Shown: positions 33,389-42,339, numbered from the stretch's first letter. The stretch is DNA of 64,000 nt from Streptomyces filamentosus (GCF_014654895.1 NZ_BNBE01000001.1:3370501-3434500); one strand, 5' to 3'. The notes: generated by a model from the sequence alone, not told the origin. Program-made: numbers and translations.

Positions 33389-35404
33389 ATGGCATCGCAC
33401 CGCTTCTCCGCCGCTCTCGCCGCCCTCCTGCTTGCCGGAGGGGCCGCGCCGGTCGCCTTCGCGGCACCGGTCCCCCGGCCCGCTCCCGGTGCCGCCGAGG
33501 TGCCGTCGCCCTCCGCCGGGACGTCGGTGGTCACCGTACGGACGGGGGCGGACCGGGAGGGGGACGCGGACGTCACGCCACTGGCGGGGGTGCGGCTGGG
33601 GCTGTACGCGACGGAGGAGGCCGGGGAGCCGCTCGGTGCGGCCTGGGCGACGTGCACGTCCGACGCCGAGGGGGACTGCTCCTTCACCGTGCCGGACACG
33701 GGCGCGGGCGGGGACAACGAGGGGAGCCGGTTCTGGGTGCGACAGCTGCCGGACGGGGTGCCGGCGGGGTGGTACACGAACCCCTCCCTGCGGACCGGCA
33801 AGGGCAGCGGGTCGGGATCCGAGGAGTCGGCCTACCAGTTCCGGACGCCGGCGCTGGAGGGCGGGAGGACGTACACCTCCACCGCCGACTTCATGCGCAG
33901 CACCGACTGGGCGGCCACGCCGTACCTCGCCTCCACCGGCACCTGGCAGCAGTCGCGCGTCAACCCGCCGCTGCCCGCCGCCTGCGGCCTCGACGTGGCC
34001 GTCGTCCTCGACCTGTCCTCCTCCGTGGGCAGCGCCCTGCCGCAGCTCAAGGCGGCGACGGACAAGCTGACGGACACCCTGACCGGCACGCCCTCCCGGC
34101 TCGCGCTCTTCTCCTTCGACCGCAACTCGCCCTCCGCCGGGACCGCCAACCACCCCGACCTGGTGCCGGTGTCGACGGAGGCCGGGGCGGAGGAGTTCAA
34201 GGAGCTGTACGCGGGATGGGGCCTCGGCTCCGGCACCAACTGGGACCAGGGCCTCAACGCCGTGGCGCAGGCGGATCCCACGTACGACCTCGTCGTGGTC
34301 CTCACCGACGGCAACCCGACCCGTTTCTCCAAGCCCTACCAGGGCGACGGCTCGAACACCCACTTCGCGGACGTCGAGGGCGGCGTCTTCGCCGCGAACG
34401 CCGTCAAGGCGCGGGGCGAGAGGGTGGTCGCCGTGGGCGTCGGCAAGGGCGTGGAGGGCGTCTCGGGGCTCAACCTGCGGGCGATCTCCGGCCAGACGGC
34501 GTACGACCCGCAGGCGCCGGACCCCGAGGCCGCCGATCACTACCAGACCACCGACTTCGCCGCCGCCGGCGAGGCCCTGCGGAACATGGCCCTCACCCAC
34601 TGCGACGGAACCCTCTCCGTCATCAAGCAGATCGCCCCCGAGGGCGAGGGCGAGGACGTCACCGGGGCCGAACCGGCGGGCGCCGGCTGGCAGTTCGACG
34701 CCTCCACCACGACGGCCGGGGTCGGCGGGCTGCCCGACACCCGGACGACGACGGACGACGGGACCGGCGGCGTCGTCTTCCACCCGACCTTCCCCACCGG
34801 CGTCGACGGCGCCGCCGTCACGGTCGCCGAGACCCAGCAGGACGGGTACGAACTCGTCACCCGGGACGGCCGGAACGCCGTCTGCACCGACCTCGACGAC
34901 GGCACGCCCGTCGCCGTCACCAACACCGGCACGGAGGCCGCGCCCGGCTTCACCGTCCAGGTCCCGAAACTGTCGGCGGTGAGCTGCGTCCTCTACAACC
35001 GGCCGGTGACGGAGCCCAGTCCCACGCCGACTCCGACCGAGCCGACGCCCACGCCGACGGAGCCGACTCCGACTCCGACCGAGCCGACCCCGACTCCGAC
35101 CGAGCCGACCCCGACTCCCACGGAGCCGACCCCGACTCCGACGGAGCCGACGCCGACCCCGACCGATCCCACGCCGACCCCCACGGAGCCGACCCCGACT
35201 CCCACCGAGCCCACCCCGACTCCGACCGAACCGACGCCCGCGCCCACGCCCACCACCTCCGTCCCGCCCGGCACCGGCGGGCCCGGTGGGGAGCTGCCGG
35301 AGACCGGGGCCTCGCGGGAGGTGTGGACGGCGGCGCTGGCGCTGCTGCTCACCGGCGCGGGGGCCGTCACGACGTGGCGGATGCGGCACCGGAGGCGCGG
35401 CTAG
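33389..35404 (+). CDS. LPETG-anchored VWA-domain surface protein (pilin/adhesin-like)
   Basis: 671 aa. Signal peptide 1-25 (cut AFA|AP). Residues about 30-195 form a prealbumin-like/SpaA-type beta domain. VWA domain about 200-410 with MIDAS residues: D-L-S-S-S, the Thr in GSGTNWDQG and the Asp in VVLTDGNPT. Another pilin-like beta domain follows (about 410-535, with QDGYELVTRDGRNAVC). Then a PTPTPTE repeat stalk (about 540-625) and a sortase signal ELPETG, TM helix and RMRHRRRG tail. This looks like a tip-adhesin type protein. TAAGTT lies 6 nt before the ATG, with no ribosome binding site. No sortase gene is in the window. The 3' end overlaps the YfhO-like gene by 38 bp. Confidence 0.88.
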   Translation: MASHRFSAALAALLLAGGAAPVAFAAPVPRPAPGAAEVPSPSAGTSVVTVRTGADREGDADVTPLAGVRLGLYATEEAGEPLGAAWATCTSDAEGDCSFTVPDTGAGGDNEGSRFWVRQLPDGVPAGWYTNPSLRTGKGSGSGSEESAYQFRTPALEGGRTYTSTADFMRSTDWAATPYLASTGTWQQSRVNPPLPAACGLDVAVVLDLSSSVGSALPQLKAATDKLTDTLTGTPSRLALFSFDRNSPSAGTANHPDLVPVSTEAGAEEFKELYAGWGLGSGTNWDQGLNAVAQADPTYDLVVVLTDGNPTRFSKPYQGDGSNTHFADVEGGVFAANAVKARGERVVAVGVGKGVEGVSGLNLRAISGQTAYDPQAPDPEAADHYQTTDFAAAGEALRNMALTHCDGTLSVIKQIAPEGEGEDVTGAEPAGAGWQFDASTTTAGVGGLPDTRTTTDDGTGGVVFHPTFPTGVDGAAVTVAETQQDGYELVTRDGRNAVCTDLDDGTPVAVTNTGTEAAPGFTVQVPKLSAVSCVLYNRPVTEPSPTPTPTEPTPTPTEPTPTPTEPTPTPTEPTPTPTEPTPTPTEPTPTPTDPTPTPTEPTPTPTEPTPTPTEPTPAPTPTTSVPPGTGGPGGELPETGASREVWTAALALLLTGAGAVTTWRMRHRRRG

Positions 35405-37826
35405 TCCTCCCGGACCGGAGCGCCGTCCGCCGCAGCACCAGGCCCGCCAGGGCGGCCGACGCCGCCACGGCCAGGCCGGGGACGAGGCCCGGCGGGCGGA
35501 AGGAGCAGGAGAGGACGGGGGCGGTCACGGGGATGGAGAGCAGGCCCGCGTAGGAGTCGGGGGCGCGGCCGTCGCAGGTCCAGCCGGGGACGGCGGGGGC
35601 GGCGATCAGCGCCGTGCCGGCCGCGCCGGGCGGGAGGACGGCGGTGAGGCCGGAGGGGGTGGTGCGGACCGAGACGGCCGCCCCGGCCCGGAGGGCCGTC
35701 ACCGCCGCGCGGAGGCGGGTGCGGTCCAGGCAGCCCAGCTCCGCCGGGCCCCGGCCCGGAGGGACGTGCGGGCGGACGCCGGGGGCGGGCTGCGCGCCGA
35801 GGGAGGCCATCGCGGCCCGCCGCTTGGGGCCGCCGCCGAGGAGGCGGACGGGGGGCGCCGGGCCGAGGCGGACGTCACCGGTGCGCTCGGGGGCCCAGAG
35901 GAAGACCTCCGTGCCGGTGGGGCAGGCGCCCCCGCGCGGACGGACGTACACCTCGGCGCCCAGCAGGAGTTCCTGGTTGCGGAAGGGGGACGGGCCGAAG
36001 GCCGGGGCGGGGGCCGGGGGGCGGACCGTCACCAGCGGCAGCACCGGGCCCGTACGGACGACCCCGCCGTCGCGCCAGCGGGCGCCGACCGCGAACAGGG
36101 CGTCCGTCACCGGGTTGTCGAGGGTCTGGAGGGCGCGGCCCCGGGAGGTCCAGCCGCCGCCGAGGGACGTGAGCAGGGCGGTGAGGACGGCGGGGGTGTG
36201 GCTGCTGTAGTAGGCCGCGCCCTGGCCGCCGAGGAGCAGCGGGTCGTTGCCCGCGACGCGCGGCAGGCCCGCGTCCGTGCGGTACGCGGGCCAGCCGTCC
36301 GCAGCCGCGAGGGCCGCCGCCCGGCGCTGCTGGACGGGGCCGTACGGCGGGTAGTCGTCGAGGTGCGCCAGGCGGGCGCGGTCCGCGTACGCCGTCGTCG
36401 CGGCGGCCTGCCCGAGCAGCGTGCCCGTCACGAGCAGCGCGGCGAGCGCCGCGTACCGGCCCCGGCGGGGGAGGGCCAGCGCGGCGGCCGTCGCGGCGAG
36501 GCCCGCGAGGCCCAGGAGGAGCGCGGGGCGGGTCGCGAGCGGGCTGGGGAGGGCGGCGGCCGTCAGCGCGAGGACCACCGCGCAGCCCGCCGCCAGGGGC
36601 CCGCGGCCCGGCGGGCCGTGCGCGAGACCGGCGTACGCGGCGATCACCAGCAGCCCGGTGAGGACGAAGGTCTGCCGGTACGGGCTGCCGTTCGGCGTGG
36701 CGAAGAGGTGCCACACCAGGTGCGTCGGCCCCCACTGGAGGGACGCGGCGACGCCGAGCACGAGCCCCGTCCACACCCACCGCTCCCGGCCCGGCACGTC
36801 CCGCCGGAAGGCGAGTGCCGCCGCGAGCAGCAGCACCGGCACGGCGACGAAGGCGGCCGGCGTCGAGAAGCCGTACGTCCCCGGCAGCAGCCGCGCCAGC
36901 GCGTCCGCCGCCCCCGCCGCCTCGAAGTCCCGGACGACGCCGGGGTGCGCCTGCCGGGTGGAGAGGAGGACGGGCAGGAGGACGGGCGCGGCCAGGGCCA
37001 CCCCGAGGGCCACCGTGGTGACGGGGCGGAGGAGGGCGCGGGGCCGGAGCCCGCCGGTCGTCCCCAGGCGGGCCAGGAGGAAGAGGGCCGCGCCGAGGGT
37101 CGCCATGTACGCCGTGTAGAAGTTCGCCGTCCAGCAGACCGCGACCGTCAGCACGCCGAGGACCGGGCGGACGCCCCCGCGGGTCCACTCCGCGACCAGG
37201 CACAGCAGCGGGAAGGCGATCAGGCCGTCCAGCCACATCGGGTTGTAGGTGCCCTCCACCAGGGACCAGCCGCACAGCGCGTAGGCGGCGCCGAGGACCG
37301 CGGGCCACCACGGGGCCGGGGCGGTGGACAGGCGGCGCAGGAGGACGGCGAGGGCGGCGGCGGCCAGGGCCGTCTTGAGGACGGTCAGGGCGTAGAGGGC
37401 GTACTCGACGTCCGCGCGCGGCGCCAGGGCGACCAGCGGCGCCAGCGGGCTCGACAGGTAGGTGCCGTAGTCGGGCAGGAAGGACGTGCCCCAGCCCGTG
37501 CTCCAGTTCAGCAGGAGCCCGCCGTCGGCGCGGCCGTGCAGCAGGTCCCACAGGTGCGCGTGGAAGGGGAGGAACTGGTTCGCCAGGTCGTTCACGGACC
37601 GGTGGCGCGGCCCGAAGGGGAAGACCCGCGCGGCGGCGTCCCCCGCGCAGACGGCGACGGCGGCGAGCAGCCCGGCCAGGACGGCCGCGGCGGGAGTGGC
37701 GGCGCCGGCGCGGGGCGCGGGCGCCGGGGACGGGGCCGAGGGGGGCGCGGCCGGAGGAGGCGCGCCGGGCGCGCGCGGGGCGGGGCGCGGGACGGACCAC
37801 AGGACTTTTCGCAGAACTGTTCGCAT
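35367..37826 (-). CDS. YfhO-like multi-TM GT-C glycosyltransferase
   Basis: 819 aa. About a dozen TM helices after a Pro/Ala-rich cytosolic start, and a C-terminal external domain (from about 560). YfhO-family features: the first external loop with FPFGPRHRSVNDLANQFLPFHAHLWDLLHG (the Asp there is the expected catalytic position of GT-C enzymes), then WSTGWGTSFLPDYGTYLSSPL and NPMWLDGLIAFPLL. In Bacillus, YfhO works with the GT2 CsbB, which makes undecaprenyl-phosphate-GlcNAc, to decorate teichoic acid. Here a matching GT2 lies divergently 128 bp away, so a lipid-linked surface glycosylation is likely. ATG 37826 used; longer frame to 37886 less likely. Confidence 0.82.
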   Translation of the reverse strand: MRTVLRKVLWSVPRPAPRAPGAPPPAAPPSAPSPAPAPRAGAATPAAAVLAGLLAAVAVCAGDAAARVFPFGPRHRSVNDLANQFLPFHAHLWDLLHGRADGGLLLNWSTGWGTSFLPDYGTYLSSPLAPLVALAPRADVEYALYALTVLKTALAAAALAVLLRRLSTAPAPWWPAVLGAAYALCGWSLVEGTYNPMWLDGLIAFPLLCLVAEWTRGGVRPVLGVLTVAVCWTANFYTAYMATLGAALFLLARLGTTGGLRPRALLRPVTTVALGVALAAPVLLPVLLSTRQAHPGVVRDFEAAGAADALARLLPGTYGFSTPAAFVAVPVLLLAAALAFRRDVPGRERWVWTGLVLGVAASLQWGPTHLVWHLFATPNGSPYRQTFVLTGLLVIAAYAGLAHGPPGRGPLAAGCAVVLALTAAALPSPLATRPALLLGLAGLAATAAALALPRRGRYAALAALLVTGTLLGQAAATTAYADRARLAHLDDYPPYGPVQQRRAAALAAADGWPAYRTDAGLPRVAGNDPLLLGGQGAAYYSSHTPAVLTALLTSLGGGWTSRGRALQTLDNPVTDALFAVGARWRDGGVVRTGPVLPLVTVRPPAPAPAFGPSPFRNQELLLGAEVYVRPRGGACPTGTEVFLWAPERTGDVRLGPAPPVRLLGGGPKRRAAMASLGAQPAPGVRPHVPPGRGPAELGCLDRTRLRAAVTALRAGAAVSVRTTPSGLTAVLPPGAAGTALIAAPAVPGWTCDGRAPDSYAGLLSIPVTAPVLSCSFRPPGLVPGLAVAASAALAGLVLRRTALRSGRTSRASGAASATS

Positions 37827-37953
37827 GGCGGGTCCGAATATCGCAGCGGCGGAGGGCCCCGGCCCGCCCGGCGCGGGGCAGTTCACGCAATGGTCTTCTG
37901 GGCGTCACCCCCGTGGGGCGGGCGGGACACCGCCCTGCCTTTGGGTGTGCCGT

Positions 37954-38949
37954 GTGCTGCTCTCTCTCGTCGTCCCCTGCTTCAACGAGGAGGACGTCCT
38001 CGCCCGCTTCCACGACCACGTGACGAAGGAACTCGACGCCCTGGAGGGCGACTTCGAGATCGTGTACGTGGACGACGGAAGCCGCGACCGGACCCTCCCG
38101 ATCCTGCGAGACCTCGCCGCCGCCGACCCCGCCCGGGTCCGCTTCGTCTCCTTCAGCCGCAACTTCGGCAAGGAGGCCGCCATGCTGGCCGGCCTCCGGC
38201 ACGCGGCCGGCGACGCCGTCGTCATCATGGACGCGGACCTCCAGCACCCGCCGGAGCTGGTGCACCGGATGGTCGCGCTGCACGCCGAGGGGTACGACCA
38301 GGTCGTCGCCCGCCGCACCCGCGAGGGCGACCGCGTCACCCGCACCCTCACCGCCCGCGTCTACTACTGGGCGATCAACCGGCTCGTCGACGTCGAACTC
38401 GTCGACGGCGTGGGCGACTTCCGCCTCCTGTCCCGGCGCACGGTCGACGCGATCCTCGGCCTCGGCGAGTACAACCGCTTCTCCAAGGGCCTCTTCTCCT
38501 GGGTCGGCTTCCGCACCACGACCTTCGCCTACGAGAACGCGGTGCGCGAGGAGGGCCGGTCCAAGTGGACCTTCGGCAAACTCCTCAACTACGGCCTCGA
38601 CGGCCTGCTCTCCTTCAACAACAAGCCGCTGCGCGCCGCCGTCTACCTCGGCCTGCTGCTGGTCTCCGTCGCCCTCGCCTACGCCGGGTGGATCGTCGCC
38701 GACGCCCTCGCCCACGGCGTCGACACGCCCGGCTACGTCACCCTCCTCGTCGCCGTCACCGCCCTCGCCGGCGTCCAGATGGTCATGGTCGGCCTGATCG
38801 GCGAATACGTCGGCCGCATCTACTACGAGGTGAAGCGCCGGCCCCACTACCTGGTCGCCGAGACGCACACCGGCCGGGAGAAGGAGACGGCCCGGGCCGA
38901 CACCCGGGGGGCGGGTGCCTCGTTGTGGGAGACGGTCGTCCGGAAGTGA
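37954..38949 (+). CDS. Polyprenyl-phosphate glycosyltransferase, GtrB/DPM-type GT2
   Basis: 331 aa. GT2 fold in residues 1-225: VVPCFNEEDVL, VDDGSRD (UDP-binding), the DXD-like VIMDADLQHPPEL, and a JM region with GEYNRFSKGLFSWVGF and KWTFGKLLNYGLDGLLSF. Two C-terminal TM helices (about 228-250, 258-285) end in GEYVGRIYYEVKRRP, the GtrB/CsbB pattern. The enzyme transfers a sugar from a nucleotide donor to polyprenyl phosphate on the cytosolic face; the YfhO-like gene next door would use the product outside. Start is uncertain: GTG 37954 or GTG 37945, neither with a clear ribosome binding site. Confidence 0.88.
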   Translation: MLLSLVVPCFNEEDVLARFHDHVTKELDALEGDFEIVYVDDGSRDRTLPILRDLAAADPARVRFVSFSRNFGKEAAMLAGLRHAAGDAVVIMDADLQHPPELVHRMVALHAEGYDQVVARRTREGDRVTRTLTARVYYWAINRLVDVELVDGVGDFRLLSRRTVDAILGLGEYNRFSKGLFSWVGFRTTTFAYENAVREEGRSKWTFGKLLNYGLDGLLSFNNKPLRAAVYLGLLLVSVALAYAGWIVADALAHGVDTPGYVTLLVAVTALAGVQMVMVGLIGEYVGRIYYEVKRRPHYLVAETHTGREKETARADTRGAGASLWETVVRK

Positions 38950-39071
38950 CCCCCGTGACGCGGTGACGGGCAAGTTGTCCCTGCGAAGGAGTGGCTACGG
39001 CCCCGGCGACTCCCTACCATCGATCACCGCAAGGTCGTCCAACTGACGCACGACCAGCCCGGGAGGCTCCT

Positions 39072-39761
39072 TTGCACCGCCGCGACCGCCGCCACGACCG
39101 TCCCGCACGCCGCACCGCGCTCGTCCTCTCCGCCGCGCTCCTCGCCGGGGCCCCGCTGCTCACCGCGTGCGGCGGCGAGGCCCATCCGGGCGCCGCGGCC
39201 GTCGTGGGGGGCGAGCGCATCGACGTCTCCACCCTCCAGGCCCAGGTGAAGGCGGCCCGCGACGCGCAGTCCACGTCCCCGCAGGCCGCCCAGCTGATCG
39301 CCGCCACCGGCGACCTCGGGCGGCAGAAGCTCAACGGCCTGATCTTCGACCGGATCCTCGGCAAGGTCGCCGCCGACGCGGGCGTCACCGCCACGCGCGC
39401 CGAACTCCAGCAGACCCACGCGGCCTTCGTCCGCGAGAACGGCGGCGAGGAGGGCCTCGCCGCGGTCCTCCTCCAGCAGCAGGGCGTCGCCCCCGGCCAG
39501 GTCGACGACGTCGTCCGCCGCAACGTCCTCATGACGAAGGTCATCGAGAAGCTGGGCGTCACCGAGACCCCCGAGGGCCAGAAGAAGCTCCAGGACGTCT
39601 TCTCCGAGGCGTCGAAGGCCCTCGACATCGACGTGAACCCGCGCTACGGCGCCTGGGACGACACCAAGGTCCAGCTCGACACCGGCGCGGACACCACGCC
39701 GTGGCTCCTGGAGGTCACCCGCGAACAGGCCGCGGCGGGCCCGGAGCAGCTGCCGGGCTGA
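39072..39761 (+). CDS. SurA N-terminal-domain lipoprotein
   Basis: 229 aa from a TTG start at 39072, chosen because GGGAGG lies 5 bp upstream. A signal peptide with lipobox LLTAC (Cys near residue 33) predicts a lipoprotein. The mature part is helical and matches the SurA/PrsA N-terminal chaperone fold (VVGGERIDVSTLQAQVKAARD, then KLNGLIFDRILGKVAADAGV and a QQQGVAPGQVDDVVRRNVLMTKVIEKLGV stretch), without a PPIase domain. It likely assists folding of exported proteins. Next gene is MazG, 123 bp on, past a hairpin. Confidence 0.82.
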   Translation: MHRRDRRHDRPARRTALVLSAALLAGAPLLTACGGEAHPGAAAVVGGERIDVSTLQAQVKAARDAQSTSPQAAQLIAATGDLGRQKLNGLIFDRILGKVAADAGVTATRAELQQTHAAFVRENGGEEGLAAVLLQQQGVAPGQVDDVVRRNVLMTKVIEKLGVTETPEGQKKLQDVFSEASKALDIDVNPRYGAWDDTKVQLDTGADTTPWLLEVTREQAAAGPEQLPG

Positions 39762-39778
39762 CCGCACGCCGATCCGGG

Positions 39779-39827
39779 CAGGGCCCGGGACCGCTCCGGG
39801 ATCGATCCGGGCCGGTCCCGGGCCCTG
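39779..39827. terminator. Long hairpin terminator after the SurA-like gene
   Basis: A perfect 15-bp inverted repeat (CAGGGCCCGGGACCG, 39779-39793, with its complement at 39813-39827) encloses a 19-nt loop with ATCGAT at its centre. It begins 17 bp after the stop; further GATCC/CGG(G) palindromic bits follow up to 39860. Confidence 0.7.
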
Positions 39828-39884
39828 TCCGGCCGGTCCCGGGGACGATCCCGGAGGGGCCCGGCGGCGGGGTAGGTTCGAGGG

Positions 39885-40844
39885 GTGACTTCCGAGAACC
39901 CCGGCCGCGTCGTCCTGCTCACCGCCAGCCACCGGGTGGCGCCCGGACTGCTGTCCTGGCCCGCCTGGAAGGCACTGCGGGGCGCCGACCGGGTGCTCTG
40001 CCCCGACGAGCACCACCCCCAGCTGCCCTACCTGCGGGAGGCGGGCGTCGCCGTCGAGCACGCCCGCCCCACCGCCGAGGAGCTGGTCGCCGCCTGCGCC
40101 GGAGGCCGCACCGTCCTCGTGCTGCCCTCCGGCGAGGGCGACGGCGCCCTCACCGACGGGCTCGCCCGGCTCGCCGGCTCCGGCCGGGTCGCCATGCCCG
40201 ACCTGGAGCTGCTGCCCGGCTCGTACGACCTCCCCGGCGCCCGCCTCCTCGACCTCGTCCAGGTCATGGACCTCATCCGGCGCCGGTGCCCCTGGTCCTC
40301 GACGCAGACGCACCGGGGGCTCGCCAAGTACGCCATCGAGGAGGCGTACGAGCTCGTCGAGGCGATCGAGGCCGGCGACCGGCACGAGCTGCGCGAGGAA
40401 CTGGGGGACGTCCTCCTCCAGGTCGTCTTCCACGCGCGGATCGCCGAGGAGGACCCCGAGGAGCCGTTCTCCGTCGACGACGTCGCCGGCACCCTCGTGG
40501 AGAAGCTGATCCAGCGCCACCCGCACATCTTCGGCGACGAGACCGCCGAGACCCCCGAGGACGTCCGCGCCCACTGGCTGCGCGCCAAGGCCGTCGAGAA
40601 GCGGCGGGAGTCCGTGACCGACGGGGTGCCCGTCGGCCAGCCCGGCCTCGCGCTCGCCGCCAAGCTCGCGGGCCGCGCCCGCACGGCCGGCCTCGGCGTC
40701 GGCCTCCCGGAGGGCGACGGCGTCGGCTACGAACTCCTGGCCCTCGCGGCCCGCGCCGAGGCCGAGGGCGTCGACCCCGAGGCCGCCCTGCGGGCCGCCG
40801 CCCGCGCGTACCGCGACGCGATCCGGGCGGCGGAGGGACTGTGA
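39885..40844 (+). CDS. mazG: Nucleoside triphosphate pyrophosphohydrolase MazG
   Basis: 319 aa. The N-terminal 115 residues are an actinobacterial extension resembling a tetrapyrrole-methylase-like remnant (VVLLTASHRVAPGLLSW). MazG core from about 120: LLDLVQVMDLIRRRCPWSSTQTH, then EEAYELVEAIE, REELGDVLLQVVFHARIAEE (the EExxE...ExxD metal cluster) and KLIQRHPHIFGD. The enzyme hydrolyses aberrant or excess NTPs and, in E. coli, modulates (p)ppGpp. Leaderless start likely: TAGGTT 6 nt before the GTG. The stop overlaps the small membrane-protein start. Confidence 0.93.
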   Translation: MTSENPGRVVLLTASHRVAPGLLSWPAWKALRGADRVLCPDEHHPQLPYLREAGVAVEHARPTAEELVAACAGGRTVLVLPSGEGDGALTDGLARLAGSGRVAMPDLELLPGSYDLPGARLLDLVQVMDLIRRRCPWSSTQTHRGLAKYAIEEAYELVEAIEAGDRHELREELGDVLLQVVFHARIAEEDPEEPFSVDDVAGTLVEKLIQRHPHIFGDETAETPEDVRAHWLRAKAVEKRRESVTDGVPVGQPGLALAAKLAGRARTAGLGVGLPEGDGVGYELLALAARAEAEGVDPEAALRAAARAYRDAIRAAEGL

Positions 40845-41080
40845 ACGGAAGCACCCTGAAGGACCGGTTCCTGAAGCGGCTGCGCAGGCCCCCGTCCGAG
40901 GACGGCAACGGGCAGGTGCTCCTGCTCCTCGCCCTGGGGGTGGTCTGGTCGCTGGACGGCGGGGTGTGGGAGTGGCTCCGGCCGCTCGGCTGGCTGATGG
41001 CGCTCTGGGCCGCCGAGGAGCTCGTCCGCAGGGCCGTCCGGCGCCGGCGGGCCCGGCGCGGTCCGGAAGGCGCGGCCTAG
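40841..41080 (+). CDS. Small membrane protein downstream of mazG
   Basis: 79 aa, GTG start overlapping the mazG stop (GTGA). Basic N-terminus (KDRFLKRLRRPP), two hydrophobic stretches (QVLLLLALGVVWSL and WLRPLGWLMALWAAEEL) and an Arg-rich tail. No known family to me. Translational coupling to mazG and normal third-position GC support a real gene. The 3' end overlaps the convergent flavohaemoprotein stop by 4 bp. Confidence 0.65.
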   Translation: MNGSTLKDRFLKRLRRPPSEDGNGQVLLLLALGVVWSLDGGVWEWLRPLGWLMALWAAEELVRRAVRRRRARRGPEGAA

Positions 41081-42282
41081 CGCGGGGCCCGTGCCGCCGG
41101 GTCGTGCCAGCGGACGGCGGGGGGCTGGAGGAGCCATTCGGCGCGGGAGGCCGGGCGGGTGGCGAAGCGGCCCGCCGGGGGGAGGACGTCGTGCCGGACC
41201 CGGTCCGGCGAGGCGCCCAGCTCGTCCAGGACCTCGGCGACCTCGGCGAGGAAACCGGGCGGGCCCGCCAGGTACACGTCGTGGTCCGGCCAGCGGCCGC
41301 AGGACCGCAGCGCGGTGAGGAGGCGCTCGGTGGCCTGGTCGCGGGGGCGGCGCGGGGCCGCGGTGATGTAGGTGACGCTCAGGCCCGGCAGCCGCGCGGC
41401 CAGCCGCTCCGTCTCCTCCCGCCCGTACAGGTACTCCCGGGAGCGGGCGACCACGAAGATCCGGCCCGCGGCCTCCGGGTCGGTGTCGGCCGCCTCCTCC
41501 AGGAGGGCCTTGACCGGCGCCCAGCCCGTACCGGCGCATATGTAGGTGCGCAGTCCGCCCGGCGCGGTGTGCGAGGTCATCGCCCCGCCGGCGGCGCTCA
41601 GCCGCAGCGTCTCGCCCGGCCGGACACCGTCCACCAGGGCCGTGCTCATCGCCCCGCCCCGGATCCGGCTCACGTGCAGGTCGACCGTGCCGTCCTCGCG
41701 GGGGGCGTTGCCGAGGGAGTACGTGCGCCACACCCGCGGGACCCGGAGCGAGCTGACGCCGGCGTACTGGCCGGGCAGGTGGGAGAAGGGCATGCGGGGG
41801 CGGAGGGTGAGGACGGCCAGGTCGTCGCCGTGCCGCCGGTGGCCGACGACGTCCGCGTCCCACCAGGAGGGTTCCCCGGCCGCGGCGGACTCCTGCGCGC
41901 CCTTGAGCATGAGGTCCGCGACGAGGCCGTACGCCTCCGTCCACGCCTTCTCCGCCTCGACCGTCCAGGCGGGGCCCGCGGTGTGCGCGAAGGCGGCGAG
42001 CAGGCTCTCGCCCACCGCCGCGTACAGGGCGGGCGTCGCGAGGAACCTGCGGTGGTCGCGCCCCAGCCGCTCCAGATAGGAGGGGAGCGCGGGATCGTCG
42101 AGCGCGGTCACCACGTGGGTGAGCGCGGCGAACAGCCGGTCGCGCTGCGGGACCATGTCCTCCGGGAAGAGGGCGCGCACGCCGGGGTTGCGCCAGAAGA
42201 GGTGCGAGTAGAAGTACGTGACGGCGTGCTCGGCGCGTCTTTCGACGACCGCGAACGTACTTCTCAGCAGGGGGAGGTCCAC
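41077..42282 (-). CDS. Flavohaemoprotein / globin-coupled NAD(P)H oxidoreductase
   Basis: 401 aa. Globin domain 1-135 with the proximal His in LGRDHRRF and the distal region FYSHLFWRNPGVRALFPEDM. The reductase domain has the FAD motif RVWRTYSLGN (RxYS) and a flavin phosphate region, the NAD-binding GTGWAPVKALLEEA and the C-terminal VYLAGPPGF. Such proteins typically convert NO and O2 to nitrate. The enzyme is divergent from a P450 gene with a perfect palindrome between them. On the minus strand a -10-like CTACAT lies about 13 bp before the start. Homologues in Streptomyces are several; NO dioxygenase activity here is inferred. Confidence 0.88.
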   Translation of the reverse strand: MDLPLLRSTFAVVERRAEHAVTYFYSHLFWRNPGVRALFPEDMVPQRDRLFAALTHVVTALDDPALPSYLERLGRDHRRFLATPALYAAVGESLLAAFAHTAGPAWTVEAEKAWTEAYGLVADLMLKGAQESAAAGEPSWWDADVVGHRRHGDDLAVLTLRPRMPFSHLPGQYAGVSSLRVPRVWRTYSLGNAPREDGTVDLHVSRIRGGAMSTALVDGVRPGETLRLSAAGGAMTSHTAPGGLRTYICAGTGWAPVKALLEEAADTDPEAAGRIFVVARSREYLYGREETERLAARLPGLSVTYITAAPRRPRDQATERLLTALRSCGRWPDHDVYLAGPPGFLAEVAEVLDELGASPDRVRHDVLPPAGRFATRPASRAEWLLQPPAVRWHDPAARAPR

Positions 42283-42311
42283 GCGGGGAAATGTAGGGCA
42301 CGGGCCGTCAC

Positions 42312-42339
42312 GACGTGATCACCGGGCGGTGATCACGTC
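42312..42339. promoter_or_regulatory. 28-bp palindrome between flavohaemoprotein and P450 genes
   Basis: GACGTGATCACC and its exact complement flank GGGC. Each arm holds the octamer GTGATCAC, itself a palindrome. It lies about 10 bp upstream of the -10-like box of the flavohaemoprotein gene (at its -35) and 76 bp before the P450 -10. It is a probable repressor or activator site; I do not recognise the regulator. Confidence 0.65.

Noticed and set aside
35017..35245. CRISPR-like or VNTR non-coding repeat
   Set aside because: These are the PTPTPTE codons of the wall-spanning stalk of the LPETG protein, in frame.
35367..35404. Overlap of the VWA and YfhO-like genes as a sign of a frameshift
   Set aside because: Convergent genes with a 38-bp overlap; both ends look natural (RMRHRRRG tail; short hydrophilic tail), so no frameshift is needed.
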